Shown here: positions 35,938-42,419 of the stretch, piece by piece
How the letters are laid out: every line of letters begins with the position of its first letter
How positions within the stretch are numbered: the first letter of the stretch is position 1
Source of the DNA: an uncultured Clostridia bacterium
GTDB taxonomy: Bacteria > Bacillota > Clostridia > TANB77 > CAG-508
Assembly (NCBI GenBank): GCA_934129785.1
Contig: CAKOWW010000014.1
Location: 1-42,419 of the forward strand
Direction of reading: 5' to 3'
DNA: 42,419 nt
Notes under the pieces: generated by a model
Databases searched by the model: none
The model's input: only the letters and a program-made list of their open reading frames with translations
Told to the model about the DNA's origin: nothing
Translations under genes and position numbers: made by a program

Positions 35938-36440
35938 TAGAAAAATAACGCACGAAAATCAAAAATAAGACAAAAAGACACAAAAAGCATATAACTTGTC
36001 AGTGAAAGAAACAAAAACGAAATAAAAGCATCCTGAAAGTAAATAAAAATTTTGATTAATAAGTATAAAAATAGAAAAAACAACAAGAACCTATGGATAA
36101 ATGTTATAATAATTTGTTAAGTTACATAATAAAAAACCAATAAGTTAAAAATTACAAAATGCGTTCGACAAAATTCGACAAAACATAAAATGATAGTAAA
36201 AAATAAAGAAAAAGTAATACTAATAGGCTGAAAAACATAAACTAATAAGTAAAGGTTGCACTAATATTAAATAAAACGATGATTTTTGTTTCACACGGAA
36301 GGAACAAAAATGGTAAAAAAACATATAAAGTTGGAAACAAAAACAAAACTTAACTAGAACTTATAAGGAAATAATTCAAAATACAGAAAGTTTTTCAAAC
36401 AACAAAATAAAAATAGATATATAAGAAAGGAAGAAAATTG
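35938..36440 (+). other. 500-bp gap between mnmE and mnmG
   Basis: No credible gene is seen; a 15-codon frame beginning ATGGTAAAAAAA at 36310 is too weak to call. A TATAAT at about 36108 may be a promoter. Near 36285 TTTTTGTTTC and GGAACAAAAA form an imperfect inverted repeat around CACACGGAA. The region is A-rich on the + strand, like the coding strand, and may be decayed sequence. Confidence 0.5.
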
Positions 36441-38336
36441 ATGGAACTAAAAAATGGAGAATATTATGCTGGAGAATATGATGTAGCAGTAATTGGTGCA
36501 GGACATGCTGGCTGTGAAGCAGGACTTGCATCTGCAAGACTTGGAATGAAAACATTAATATTTTCAATAAGTTTAGAAGCAATAGCAAATATGCCATGTA
36601 ACCCACATATAGGAGGAAGCTCTAAGGGACATTTAGTTAGAGAAATAGATGCTCTAGGTGGAGAAATGGGAAAAAATATAGACAAAACCATGATACAAAT
36701 AAAAATGCTAAACACATCTAAAGGACCAGCAGTACATTCATTAAGAGCACAAGCAGATAGAAAGAAATATCAAGCAGAAATGAAACATACTTTGGAAAAA
36801 CAAGAAAACCTAGAAGTAAAGCAGGGAGAAATTGTGGAAATCAAAGTAGAAAATGGTAAAATAGAGGCAATTAAAACAGACCTAGGAGCAGTATACAAAG
36901 TAAAGGCAGTAATAATGGCAACTGGAACATACTTAAAAGGTAAAATATTTATAGGAGAATATTCAAAAGAAAGTGGCCCAGATGGAGTATCTGCAGCAAA
37001 TAAGCTATCAGATTGCCTAAAGAACATTGGAATTGAATTAATAAGATTTAAAACTGGAACTCCTGCAAGAATAAACAGAAGAAGCATAGATTTTAGTAAA
37101 ATGGAAGTGCAAAAGGGAGATAACGGAATAGAAGCTTTTTCATTTGAAGACGAACCAAGAGATTTTGAACAAGTTGATTGTTATTTAACATATACAAATG
37201 AAAAAACACATGAAATAATAAGAAAAAACTTAAATAGATCACCATTATATGCAGGAATGATAGAAGGGACAGGCCCTAGATATTGCCCATCAATAGAAGA
37301 TAAGGTAGTTAGATTTAGTGACAAGCCAAGACATCAAGCTTTTGTAGAGCCTGTAGGGCTAGACACAGAAGAAATGTACATACAAGGTATGAGTTCATCA
37401 TTACCAGAAGATGTGCAAATAGCCTTATATAGAACTATTCCAGGATTAGAACATGCTGAATTTACAAGACCAGCATATGCAATAGAATATGACTGCATTG
37501 ATCCATCAAACCTAAAATTATCATTAGAATATAAAAAAATAGACGGATTATTTATGGCTGGACAAATAAATGGAACTTCTGGATACGAGGAAGCTGCCTG
37601 CCAGGGCTTAATTGCAGGTATTAATGCAAGTAGAAAAATTGAAGGAAAAGAACCAATAATATTAGATAGAACACAAGGATATATAGGAGTTTTAATAGAT
37701 GATATTGTTACTAAAGGAACAAATGAACCATATAGAATGATGACATCTAGAGCAGAATATAGACTTTTGCTTAGACAAGATAATGCAGATTTACGATTAA
37801 CACCAATAGGACATGAAGTTGGATTGATTTCAGAAGAAAGATATGCAAAATTTGAGCAAAAAAGAGAAAATATAGAAAAAGAAATAGAAAGACTAAAAAA
37901 ACTTACAGTAAAGCCAAGTAAAGAAGTAAATGAAATGCTAAAAAATGCCGGAACATCAGAATTGACAACAGGTACAAAAATGGCAGAATTATTAAAAAGA
38001 ACAGAAATTAATTATAATATGTTGGAAAAAATAGACCAAGAGAGACCAAGATTAACAAAACAAGAACAAGAAGAAGTAGAAATTCAAATAAAATATGAAG
38101 GATATATAAAACTACAAGAAGCCCAAGTAGAAAAATTCAAAAAACTAGAAGCAAAACTTTTAGATGAAAATTTGGATTATGAGAAAATAAAAGGAATAAG
38201 TTTAGAAGGAAGACAAAAATTAAACAAATTTAAGCCACATTCAATAGGCCAAGCTTCAAGAATATCAGGGGTTTCACCTGCTGATATATCAGTGCTTTTA
38301 GTTTACTTGCAACAAAAAAATAAGAATAAGCAATAG
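36441..38336 (+). CDS. mnmG: tRNA uridine-5-carboxymethylaminomethyl modification enzyme MnmG (GidA)
   Basis: The 631-residue FAD enzyme has the dinucleotide motif VAVIGAGHAGCEAGLASARLG split over residues 12-35, MPCNPHIGGSSKGHLVREIDALGG, the active-site region GTGPRYCPSIEDK, RPAYAIEYDCIDP and the GidA C-terminal domain with SRAEYRLLLRQDNAD. With MnmE it makes the cmnm5 group on U34 of tRNAs. ATG 36441 follows GAAAGGAAG; an in-frame TTG just before it is not needed. It starts a run with rsmG. Confidence 0.96.
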   Translation: MELKNGEYYAGEYDVAVIGAGHAGCEAGLASARLGMKTLIFSISLEAIANMPCNPHIGGSSKGHLVREIDALGGEMGKNIDKTMIQIKMLNTSKGPAVHSLRAQADRKKYQAEMKHTLEKQENLEVKQGEIVEIKVENGKIEAIKTDLGAVYKVKAVIMATGTYLKGKIFIGEYSKESGPDGVSAANKLSDCLKNIGIELIRFKTGTPARINRRSIDFSKMEVQKGDNGIEAFSFEDEPRDFEQVDCYLTYTNEKTHEIIRKNLNRSPLYAGMIEGTGPRYCPSIEDKVVRFSDKPRHQAFVEPVGLDTEEMYIQGMSSSLPEDVQIALYRTIPGLEHAEFTRPAYAIEYDCIDPSNLKLSLEYKKIDGLFMAGQINGTSGYEEAACQGLIAGINASRKIEGKEPIILDRTQGYIGVLIDDIVTKGTNEPYRMMTSRAEYRLLLRQDNADLRLTPIGHEVGLISEERYAKFEQKRENIEKEIERLKKLTVKPSKEVNEMLKNAGTSELTTGTKMAELLKRTEINYNMLEKIDQERPRLTKQEQEEVEIQIKYEGYIKLQEAQVEKFKKLEAKLLDENLDYEKIKGISLEGRQKLNKFKPHSIGQASRISGVSPADISVLLVYLQQKNKNKQ

Positions 38337-38357
38337 AAATATAGAAAGGAAAATAAC

Positions 38358-39080
38358 ATGGAGTTAGAAAAATTTTCAGAAATTTTTGTAGATTATTTAA
38401 AAGAAATAAACATTGTGCTTAATGAAGAACAAATTGAACAATTTTATAAATATATGAATTTATTAATAGAATGGAATGAAAAAATAAACTTAACAGCAAT
38501 AACAAAACCTGAAGAAATAATATTGAAACATTTTGTAGATTCATTAACAATTGCAAAATACATTAAAAATGAAGAAACACTAGTAGATATGGGAACAGGA
38601 GCAGGATTTCCTGGAATACCACTAAAAATATACAAAAAAGATTTAAAAGTAACATTAGTAGATTCATTAAATAAAAGAATAAAATTTTTAAATGAAGTGA
38701 TAGAACAACTAAATTTAGGAAAAATAGAAACAATACATGCAAGAGCAGAAGAGTTTGGTAAAAACAAGAAATATAGAGAAAAATTTGATATAGCAACCTC
38801 AAGAGCAGTTGCAAATCTTTCAACACTATCTGAATACTTAATACCACTAGTAAAGGTAAATGGAAAAGTGATAAGTATGAAAGGACAAGAAATACAAGAA
38901 GAAGTAAAACAAGCGCAAAAAGCAATACAAATATTAGGTGGGAAAATAGTGGAAAAAGAAAGTTTTAATTTACCTAAAAGTGACAATAAAAGAAACATAA
39001 TAATAATAGAAAAAATAAAAAATACCCCAGCTAAATATCCTAGAAAACCAGGCACTCCAGCCAAAGAGCCAATACAATAA
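38358..39080 (+). CDS. rsmG: 16S rRNA (guanine-N7-)-methyltransferase RsmG (GidB)
   Basis: The 240-residue protein shows the SAM-binding motif LVDMGTGAGFPGIPLKI, the upstream WNEKINLTAI and HFVDSLTIAKYI segments, and SRAVANLSTLSEYLIPLV. It methylates G527 of 16S rRNA. The C-terminal KYPRKPGTPAKEPI is characteristic. AGAAAGGAAAATAAC precedes the ATG and the gene is 21 nt from mnmG. Confidence 0.95.
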   Translation: MELEKFSEIFVDYLKEINIVLNEEQIEQFYKYMNLLIEWNEKINLTAITKPEEIILKHFVDSLTIAKYIKNEETLVDMGTGAGFPGIPLKIYKKDLKVTLVDSLNKRIKFLNEVIEQLNLGKIETIHARAEEFGKNKKYREKFDIATSRAVANLSTLSEYLIPLVKVNGKVISMKGQEIQEEVKQAQKAIQILGGKIVEKESFNLPKSDNKRNIIIIEKIKNTPAKYPRKPGTPAKEPIQ

Positions 39081-39112
39081 AATAAGATAAGTTCTAAAGG
39101 AACAAAAAATAG

Positions 39113-39152
39113 AAAAAAGTCAATAAATTTGCAAAAATTCATTGACTTTTTT
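39113..39152 (+). terminator. Terminator of rsmG overlapping the parA promoter
   Basis: AAAAAAGTCAAT (39113-39124) and ATTGACTTTTTT (39141-39152) form a perfect 12-bp stem with T6 at the end. Its 3' arm contains the -35 box of the next promoter. Confidence 0.8.
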
Positions 39153-39170
39153 ACTATAGTTTTATATTAT
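39142..39170 (+). promoter_or_regulatory. Promoter of parA-parB
   Basis: TTGACT (39142-39147) and TATTAT (39165-39170) are 17 nt apart. The -35 box lies in the 3' arm of the rsmG terminator. Confidence 0.6.
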
Positions 39171-39230
39171 ATTAGTGTGAAAAAAATAAAAACCAATAAA
39201 TTAAATTTAACTAAAAATGGAGGCAAAAAA

Positions 39231-40019
39231 ATGGGGAAAGTAATATCAGTAGCAAACCAAAAAGGTGGAGTAGGAAAAACAACTACAACAGTAAATTTAG
39301 GGACAATAATAGCCAAAAAAGGGAAAAAAGTATTATTAATAGATGCAGATCCACAAGGAAATGCTTCAAGTGGCTTGGGAGTAGAAAAAGAAGTAGAATA
39401 CTCAACATATGATATACTAGTAAATGATACAAAATTAGAAGATGCAATACAAGACACAATAATAAAAAACCTAAAAGTATGTCCAGCAAATATGAACTTA
39501 GCAGGAGCTGAAGTAGAACTAGTATCAATGATGTCAAGAGAACAAAGACTAAAAGAAAAGCTAGACGAAATAAAAGACCAATTTGACTATATATTTATAG
39601 ACTGTCCACCATCACTAGGATTAATAACACTAAACTCATTTACAGCATCAGACAGTGTATTAATACCAGTACAATGCGAATATTTTGCTCTAGAAGGCCT
39701 AGGACAATTGTTAAATACTGTAAATTTAGTCCAAAAACATTTAAACAAAAATATAAGAATAGAAGGGGCATTACTTACAATGTATGACATAAGAACAAAC
39801 CTTTCAAATCAAGTAGTAAAAGAAGTAAAAAAATATTTTGAAAACAAAGTATACAAGACAGTAATACCAAGAAATGTAAGATTAAGTGAAGCTCCAAGTT
39901 ATGGAATGCCAATAACAGAATATGATCCACGTTCAAAAGGAGCAAAAAGCTACACTAAATTTGCAAGAGAATTTTTAAAACAAAATGAAGAAGAGAAAAA
40001 AGCGAAACACATGTTATAA
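39231..40019 (+). CDS. parA: Chromosome partitioning ATPase ParA/Soj
   Basis: The 262-residue protein starts at ATG 39231 after TGGAGGCAAAAAA; an in-frame extension upstream contains the promoter and is not coding. It has the deviant Walker A KGGVGKTTT (near residue 10), DADPQGNASSGLG, DCPPSLGLITLNS and a C-terminal PRNVRLSEAPSYGMPI. Soj binds DNA in the ATP state, is stimulated by ParB and also controls DnaA. It is not a plasmid-type ParA, since it has no N-terminal DNA-binding domain. Confidence 0.96.
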   Translation: MGKVISVANQKGGVGKTTTTVNLGTIIAKKGKKVLLIDADPQGNASSGLGVEKEVEYSTYDILVNDTKLEDAIQDTIIKNLKVCPANMNLAGAEVELVSMMSREQRLKEKLDEIKDQFDYIFIDCPPSLGLITLNSFTASDSVLIPVQCEYFALEGLGQLLNTVNLVQKHLNKNIRIEGALLTMYDIRTNLSNQVVKEVKKYFENKVYKTVIPRNVRLSEAPSYGMPITEYDPRSKGAKSYTKFAREFLKQNEEEKKAKHML

Positions 40020-40113
40020 TTACTGAAATTTTAAATATTTTAAAGTTATCAGAAAAATAACCATAAAAAAATAAGACAAAATAAAAAACATAAGATATAA
40101 GGAGGAAGAAAAA

Positions 40114-40953
40114 ATGGCAAAGATGACAGGATTGGGAAAAGGGCTAGATGCATTATTTGGACCAACACCAGAGGAAGAACAAATACAAGAAAATGACACA
40201 TTAAAGACATTACAAATAACAAATGTAGAACCAAATAGGGACCAACCAAGAAAAAGATTTGATCAAGAGGCATTAGAAGAACTAGCAGAATCAATAAAAG
40301 AATATGGACTTATTCAACCAATAGTAGTAACAAAAAAGGACGGATATTATAGTATAGTTGCAGGAGAAAGAAGATGGAGAGCCTCTAAATTAGCAGGGTT
40401 AACAGAAATACCCGCAATAATAAGAGAAGACAATGAAAAAGTAAATTCAGAAATTTCATTAATAGAAAACATGCAAAGAGAGGACTTAAACCCAGTAGAA
40501 AAAGCAATGGGAATAAGAACCTTAATAGATAATTATGATATGTCACAAGAAGAAGTTGCAAAAAAGCTGGGAAAAGGAAGAAGTACAATTGCAAACTGGG
40601 TAAGAGTGTTAAATTTAGAGCCACGCGTACTTGAGATGGCAAAAGAAGGAAAAATAACAGAAGGACACTGTAAAGCATTACTTGCAATAACAGATCCAGA
40701 AAAACAATATCAAACAGCAATACATATGTTAGAAAGAGGACAAACAGTAAGACAAATAGAGAAAAAAGCAAAAATAAAAGAAACAAAAGAAGAACAAAAA
40801 AGAAATCATATATTATACAAAAATATAGAAGACACTTTCCAAGGATTTTTCGGTTCAAAAGTAAAATTAGATGCAGGAAAAAGACGCGGAAAAATAATAA
40901 TAGAATACACATCAAATGATGACTTAGAGAGAATTTTAGGATTAATTAAATAA
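40114..40953 (+). CDS. parB: Chromosome partitioning protein ParB/Spo0J
   Basis: The 279-residue protein has the GLGKGLDALFG start, the CTP-binding ParB domain (QPRKRFD, IVAGERRWRASKLAG, LIENMQREDLNPVEKA), a helix-turn-helix (MSQEEVAKKLGKGRSTIANWVRV) and a short C-terminal dimer region. It binds parS sites near the origin, though I did not find a clear parS in this window. AAGGAGGAAGAAAAA precedes the ATG. Confidence 0.96.
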   Translation: MAKMTGLGKGLDALFGPTPEEEQIQENDTLKTLQITNVEPNRDQPRKRFDQEALEELAESIKEYGLIQPIVVTKKDGYYSIVAGERRWRASKLAGLTEIPAIIREDNEKVNSEISLIENMQREDLNPVEKAMGIRTLIDNYDMSQEEVAKKLGKGRSTIANWVRVLNLEPRVLEMAKEGKITEGHCKALLAITDPEKQYQTAIHMLERGQTVRQIEKKAKIKETKEEQKRNHILYKNIEDTFQGFFGSKVKLDAGKRRGKIIIEYTSNDDLERILGLIK

Positions 40954-40972
40954 CAAGAAAAGAGTTGATTAA

Positions 40973-41488
40973 ATGACAAATATAATAAACGAAATAGGAA
41001 TAGAAAACTGTTTTTCAATATTAATAATAATAAATTTAATTTTATTAATAGGATTTATAATAACAATACTAAAAACGGAAAAACTAAAGAAAAAATATGA
41101 AAATTTTATGAAAAAACTAGGAAATGGCAAAACAATAGAAGAAGACTTAGAAAATTATATGTATAGAGTAGAAAGAGTAGAAAGACAAAATGCAGAAATA
41201 ACAAGCTTTATACAAACATTGGACAAAAATTTAGAAAAATGTATACAAAAAATTGGAATTGTTAGATATAATGCTTTTAAAGATACAGGAAGTGATTTAA
41301 GCTTTACATTAGCATTATTAGATGAAAAAAACAATGGTGTAGTTTTAAATGGAATATATTCAAGAGAAATGTCAAACATTTATGCAAAACCAGTAAAAGA
41401 AGGAAAATCACAGTATACTTTATCTGAAGAAGAACAAGAAGCTATAAAAAGAGCAATACAAAGTGAAAAAATATATAATATAAAATAG
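40973..41488 (+). CDS. DUF4446 family membrane-anchored protein
   Basis: The 171-residue protein has one N-terminal membrane helix (about 15-36), a coiled-coil region (about 40-90, KTEKLKKKYENFMKKLG, ENYMYRVERVERQ) and a conserved C-terminal domain with VRYNAFKDTGSDLSFTLALLDEKNNGVVLNGI. That motif marks DUF4446, usually found directly after parB in Clostridia. The function is unknown; a role near chromosome segregation or the division site is a guess from position only. Confidence 0.88.
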   Translation: MTNIINEIGIENCFSILIIINLILLIGFIITILKTEKLKKKYENFMKKLGNGKTIEEDLENYMYRVERVERQNAEITSFIQTLDKNLEKCIQKIGIVRYNAFKDTGSDLSFTLALLDEKNNGVVLNGIYSREMSNIYAKPVKEGKSQYTLSEEEQEAIKRAIQSEKIYNIK

Positions 41489-41490
41489 AA

Positions 41491-41528
41491 AAATAACCAA
41501 TTAGTTATTTAAAACTAGTTGGCTATTT
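41491..41528 (+). terminator. Terminator of the parA-parB-DUF4446 operon
   Basis: Arms 41491-41506 and 41513-41528 pair with one A-C mismatch and one G-U pair around a 6-nt loop, ending TATTTTTG. Confidence 0.8.
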
Positions 41529-41556
41529 TTGTTAAAAAAATTATTTTTTAACATGG

Positions 41557-41811
41557 TTATTTGTTTAAATACAATGCAATTGTACTTCCGATTCTATGGT
41601 TAAAATCTAAACTATAGAATCTTGAGTTTTTTGAAATTAAAATTGTTGATCCGTCTTCAAAGCAGAGAAGTTTACTACAGCTATGATGGGCCGGATTATC
41701 AACAATAGTAATTAAACGCTTATAATAAACTGTGTTACTGTTGGCGTTTGACTTCTGATTTGTTGTCGTACTTAATGAAATGTTTACAACTCGATATGCA
41801 TACTTACTCAA
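41557..41811 (-). CDS. Small orphan protein, unrecognised
   Basis: The 84-residue protein starts at TTG 41811 behind AAAGGAGG, with a perfect TATAAT promoter upstream. It is mixed in composition (Ser, Asn, Tyr, Thr) and much less Lys-rich than its neighbours: NISLSTTTNQKSNANSNT is followed by YYKRLITIVD, two Cys (SCSKLLC) and a strand-rich end, FEDGSTILISKNSRFYSLDF. It has no signal peptide or clear membrane segment. It is on the lagging strand against its neighbours, suggesting later arrival. The beta-strand pattern could be a small barrel, but no family is recognised. Confidence 0.6.
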   Translation of the reverse strand: MSKYAYRVVNISLSTTTNQKSNANSNTVYYKRLITIVDNPAHHSCSKLLCFEDGSTILISKNSRFYSLDFNHRIGSTIALYLNK

Positions 41812-41846
41812 AACAAATTCCTCCTTTGGCTAGTTGCCGTAAGTAT

Positions 41847-41875
41847 ATTATACCATGATTTACAAATATTTACAA
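41847..41875 (-). promoter_or_regulatory. Promoter of the small orphan gene
   Basis: On the minus strand TTGTAA (41875-41870) and TATAAT (41852-41847) are 17 nt apart, 36 nt before the TTG start. Confidence 0.65.
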
Positions 41876-41914
41876 TAGGCTTGACGAAAACTTGAAAATT
41901 TATAGAAAATAGTA

Positions 41915-41943
41915 TTGACAAACAGAATTTTAAATGCTATTAT
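41915..41943 (+). promoter_or_regulatory. Promoter of the tRNA-Ser genes
   Basis: TTGACA (41915-41920) and TATTAT (41938-41943) are spaced by 17 nt, about 78 nt before the first tRNA-Ser. Confidence 0.65.
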
Positions 41944-42020
41944 TAATACTGTCGTTAGACAACTGATTAAAAGTGGTTATATAATATAATCAGTTTGTAA
42001 TGAGTAAGCCAAGATAAATT

Positions 42021-42112
<92 letters not shown>

Positions 42113-42120
42113 AAACAAAA

Positions 42121-42162
42121 AGAGTTAGATATTTCAAAAAGATATAGTAAATATCTAGCTCT
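42121..42162 (+). terminator. Hairpin between the two tRNA-Ser genes
   Basis: A 14-bp stem with one G-U pair (42121-42134 with 42149-42162) is followed by TATTTAT. It may be a terminator or an RNase processing site. Confidence 0.6.
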
Positions 42163-42175
42163 TATTTATAAATAT

Positions 42176-42265
42176 GGAGATGTACCCAAGTGGTGAAGGG
42201 GACTGTTTGCTAAACAGTTAGGTCGTGAAAACGGCGCGGAGGTTCGAACCCTCTCATCTCCGCCA
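42176..42265 (+). tRNA. tRNA-Ser (anticodon GCT)
   Basis: A 90-nt class II tRNA with acceptor GGAGATG/CATCTCC, anticodon stem ACTGT/ACAGT with loop TTGCTAA, a long variable arm and encoded CCA. It reads AGC and AGT. Confidence 0.95.
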
Positions 42266-42274
42266 AAAGTAATG

Positions 42275-42298
42275 AAGTATCTTAAGGATACTTTTTTT
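42275..42298 (+). terminator. Terminator of the tRNA-Ser genes
   Basis: AAGTATC (42275-42281) and GATACTT (42287-42293) form a perfect 7-bp stem with a TTAAG loop and a run of seven T. Confidence 0.8.
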
Positions 42299-42419
42299 GC
42301 TTATTGGGAGGGTTTTTGAAAAAGCTAAAAAATTATGAATTTCATTAGTGTCAAGAAGTTTCGGAAAATAATCCGATAATATAATAAATTTTTTGAAACA
42401 TAAAGATATAAAAAAGTAT

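Noticed and set aside
36285..36310. parS-like site near GTTTCACACGGAA
   Set aside because: Only the left half-site TGTTTCAC matches the known consensus; the right half does not.
36310..36360. 15-codon leader peptide before mnmG
   Set aside because: The frame is short, has no regulatory hairpin after it and no codon bias of note.

Overview
The window comes from a very AT-rich, low-GC Gram-positive bacterium and covers its chromosomal replication origin. The gene order is that of Firmicutes, probably an uncultured Clostridia-like lineage with a small genome. Running away from oriC in one direction (+ strand) are rpmH, rnpA, yidD, yidC, jag, mnmE, mnmG, rsmG, parA, parB and a DUF4446 gene. In the other direction (- strand) are dnaA, dnaN, recF, gyrB and, about 8 kb further on, gyrA. 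TGA is used as a stop (for example at 12537) and TGG as Trp, so the basic code looks standard. Arg is mostly AGA.

Layout. 1-8.8 kb holds housekeeping and envelope genes: an ABC-F ATPase, a CapA-like protein, a CorA-type transporter, a VanW protein, a small starch-binding-like module, an SDR reductase and a DUF1858 protein, with four tRNAs (Lys-CTT; Thr, Glu and Lys-TTT in one cluster) and a tRNA relic. 8.9-12.5 kb is a + strand run of type IV secretion genes: a small membrane protein, a VirD4/TraG-like coupling ATPase, a TrbC/VirB2-like pilin, a TrbL/VirB6-like membrane protein and a PrgI-like protein. 12.6-14.6 kb encodes the replication proteins DnaD and DnaI. 14.7-18.7 kb has gyrA, an XRE regulator and two unrecognised genes. 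18.9-21.05 kb is an extremely AT-rich array of four decayed tandem copies of the 3' half of the next gene, a MinD/TadZ-like ATPase. That gene is followed by VirB4 and a TraC-like gene (- strand, to 24.5 kb), which complete the split secretion locus. 25-32 kb is the gyrB-recF-dnaN-dnaA block with three clusters of DnaA boxes. 32-41.5 kb is the rpmH-to-parB block. The window ends with a small orphan gene and two tRNA-Ser genes.

The most striking observation is about decoding. Four + strand genes (capA-like, virD4-like, dnaI, mnmE) are each interrupted by a +1 frameshift. In every case the break lies exactly at an in-frame CGG codon; skipping its C and reading the following GGN as Gly restores the conserved protein, including the Walker A glycine of DnaI and a glycine-rich N-terminal motif of MnmE. 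By eye I find no other in-frame CGG codon in any gene of the window, although CGG occurs many times out of frame. This suggests that CGG is an unassigned or frameshift-inducing codon here (CGGN read as a four-base Gly codon), unless the bases are systematic assembly errors. Two of the secretion genes also appear to start at ATT behind strong ribosome binding sites.
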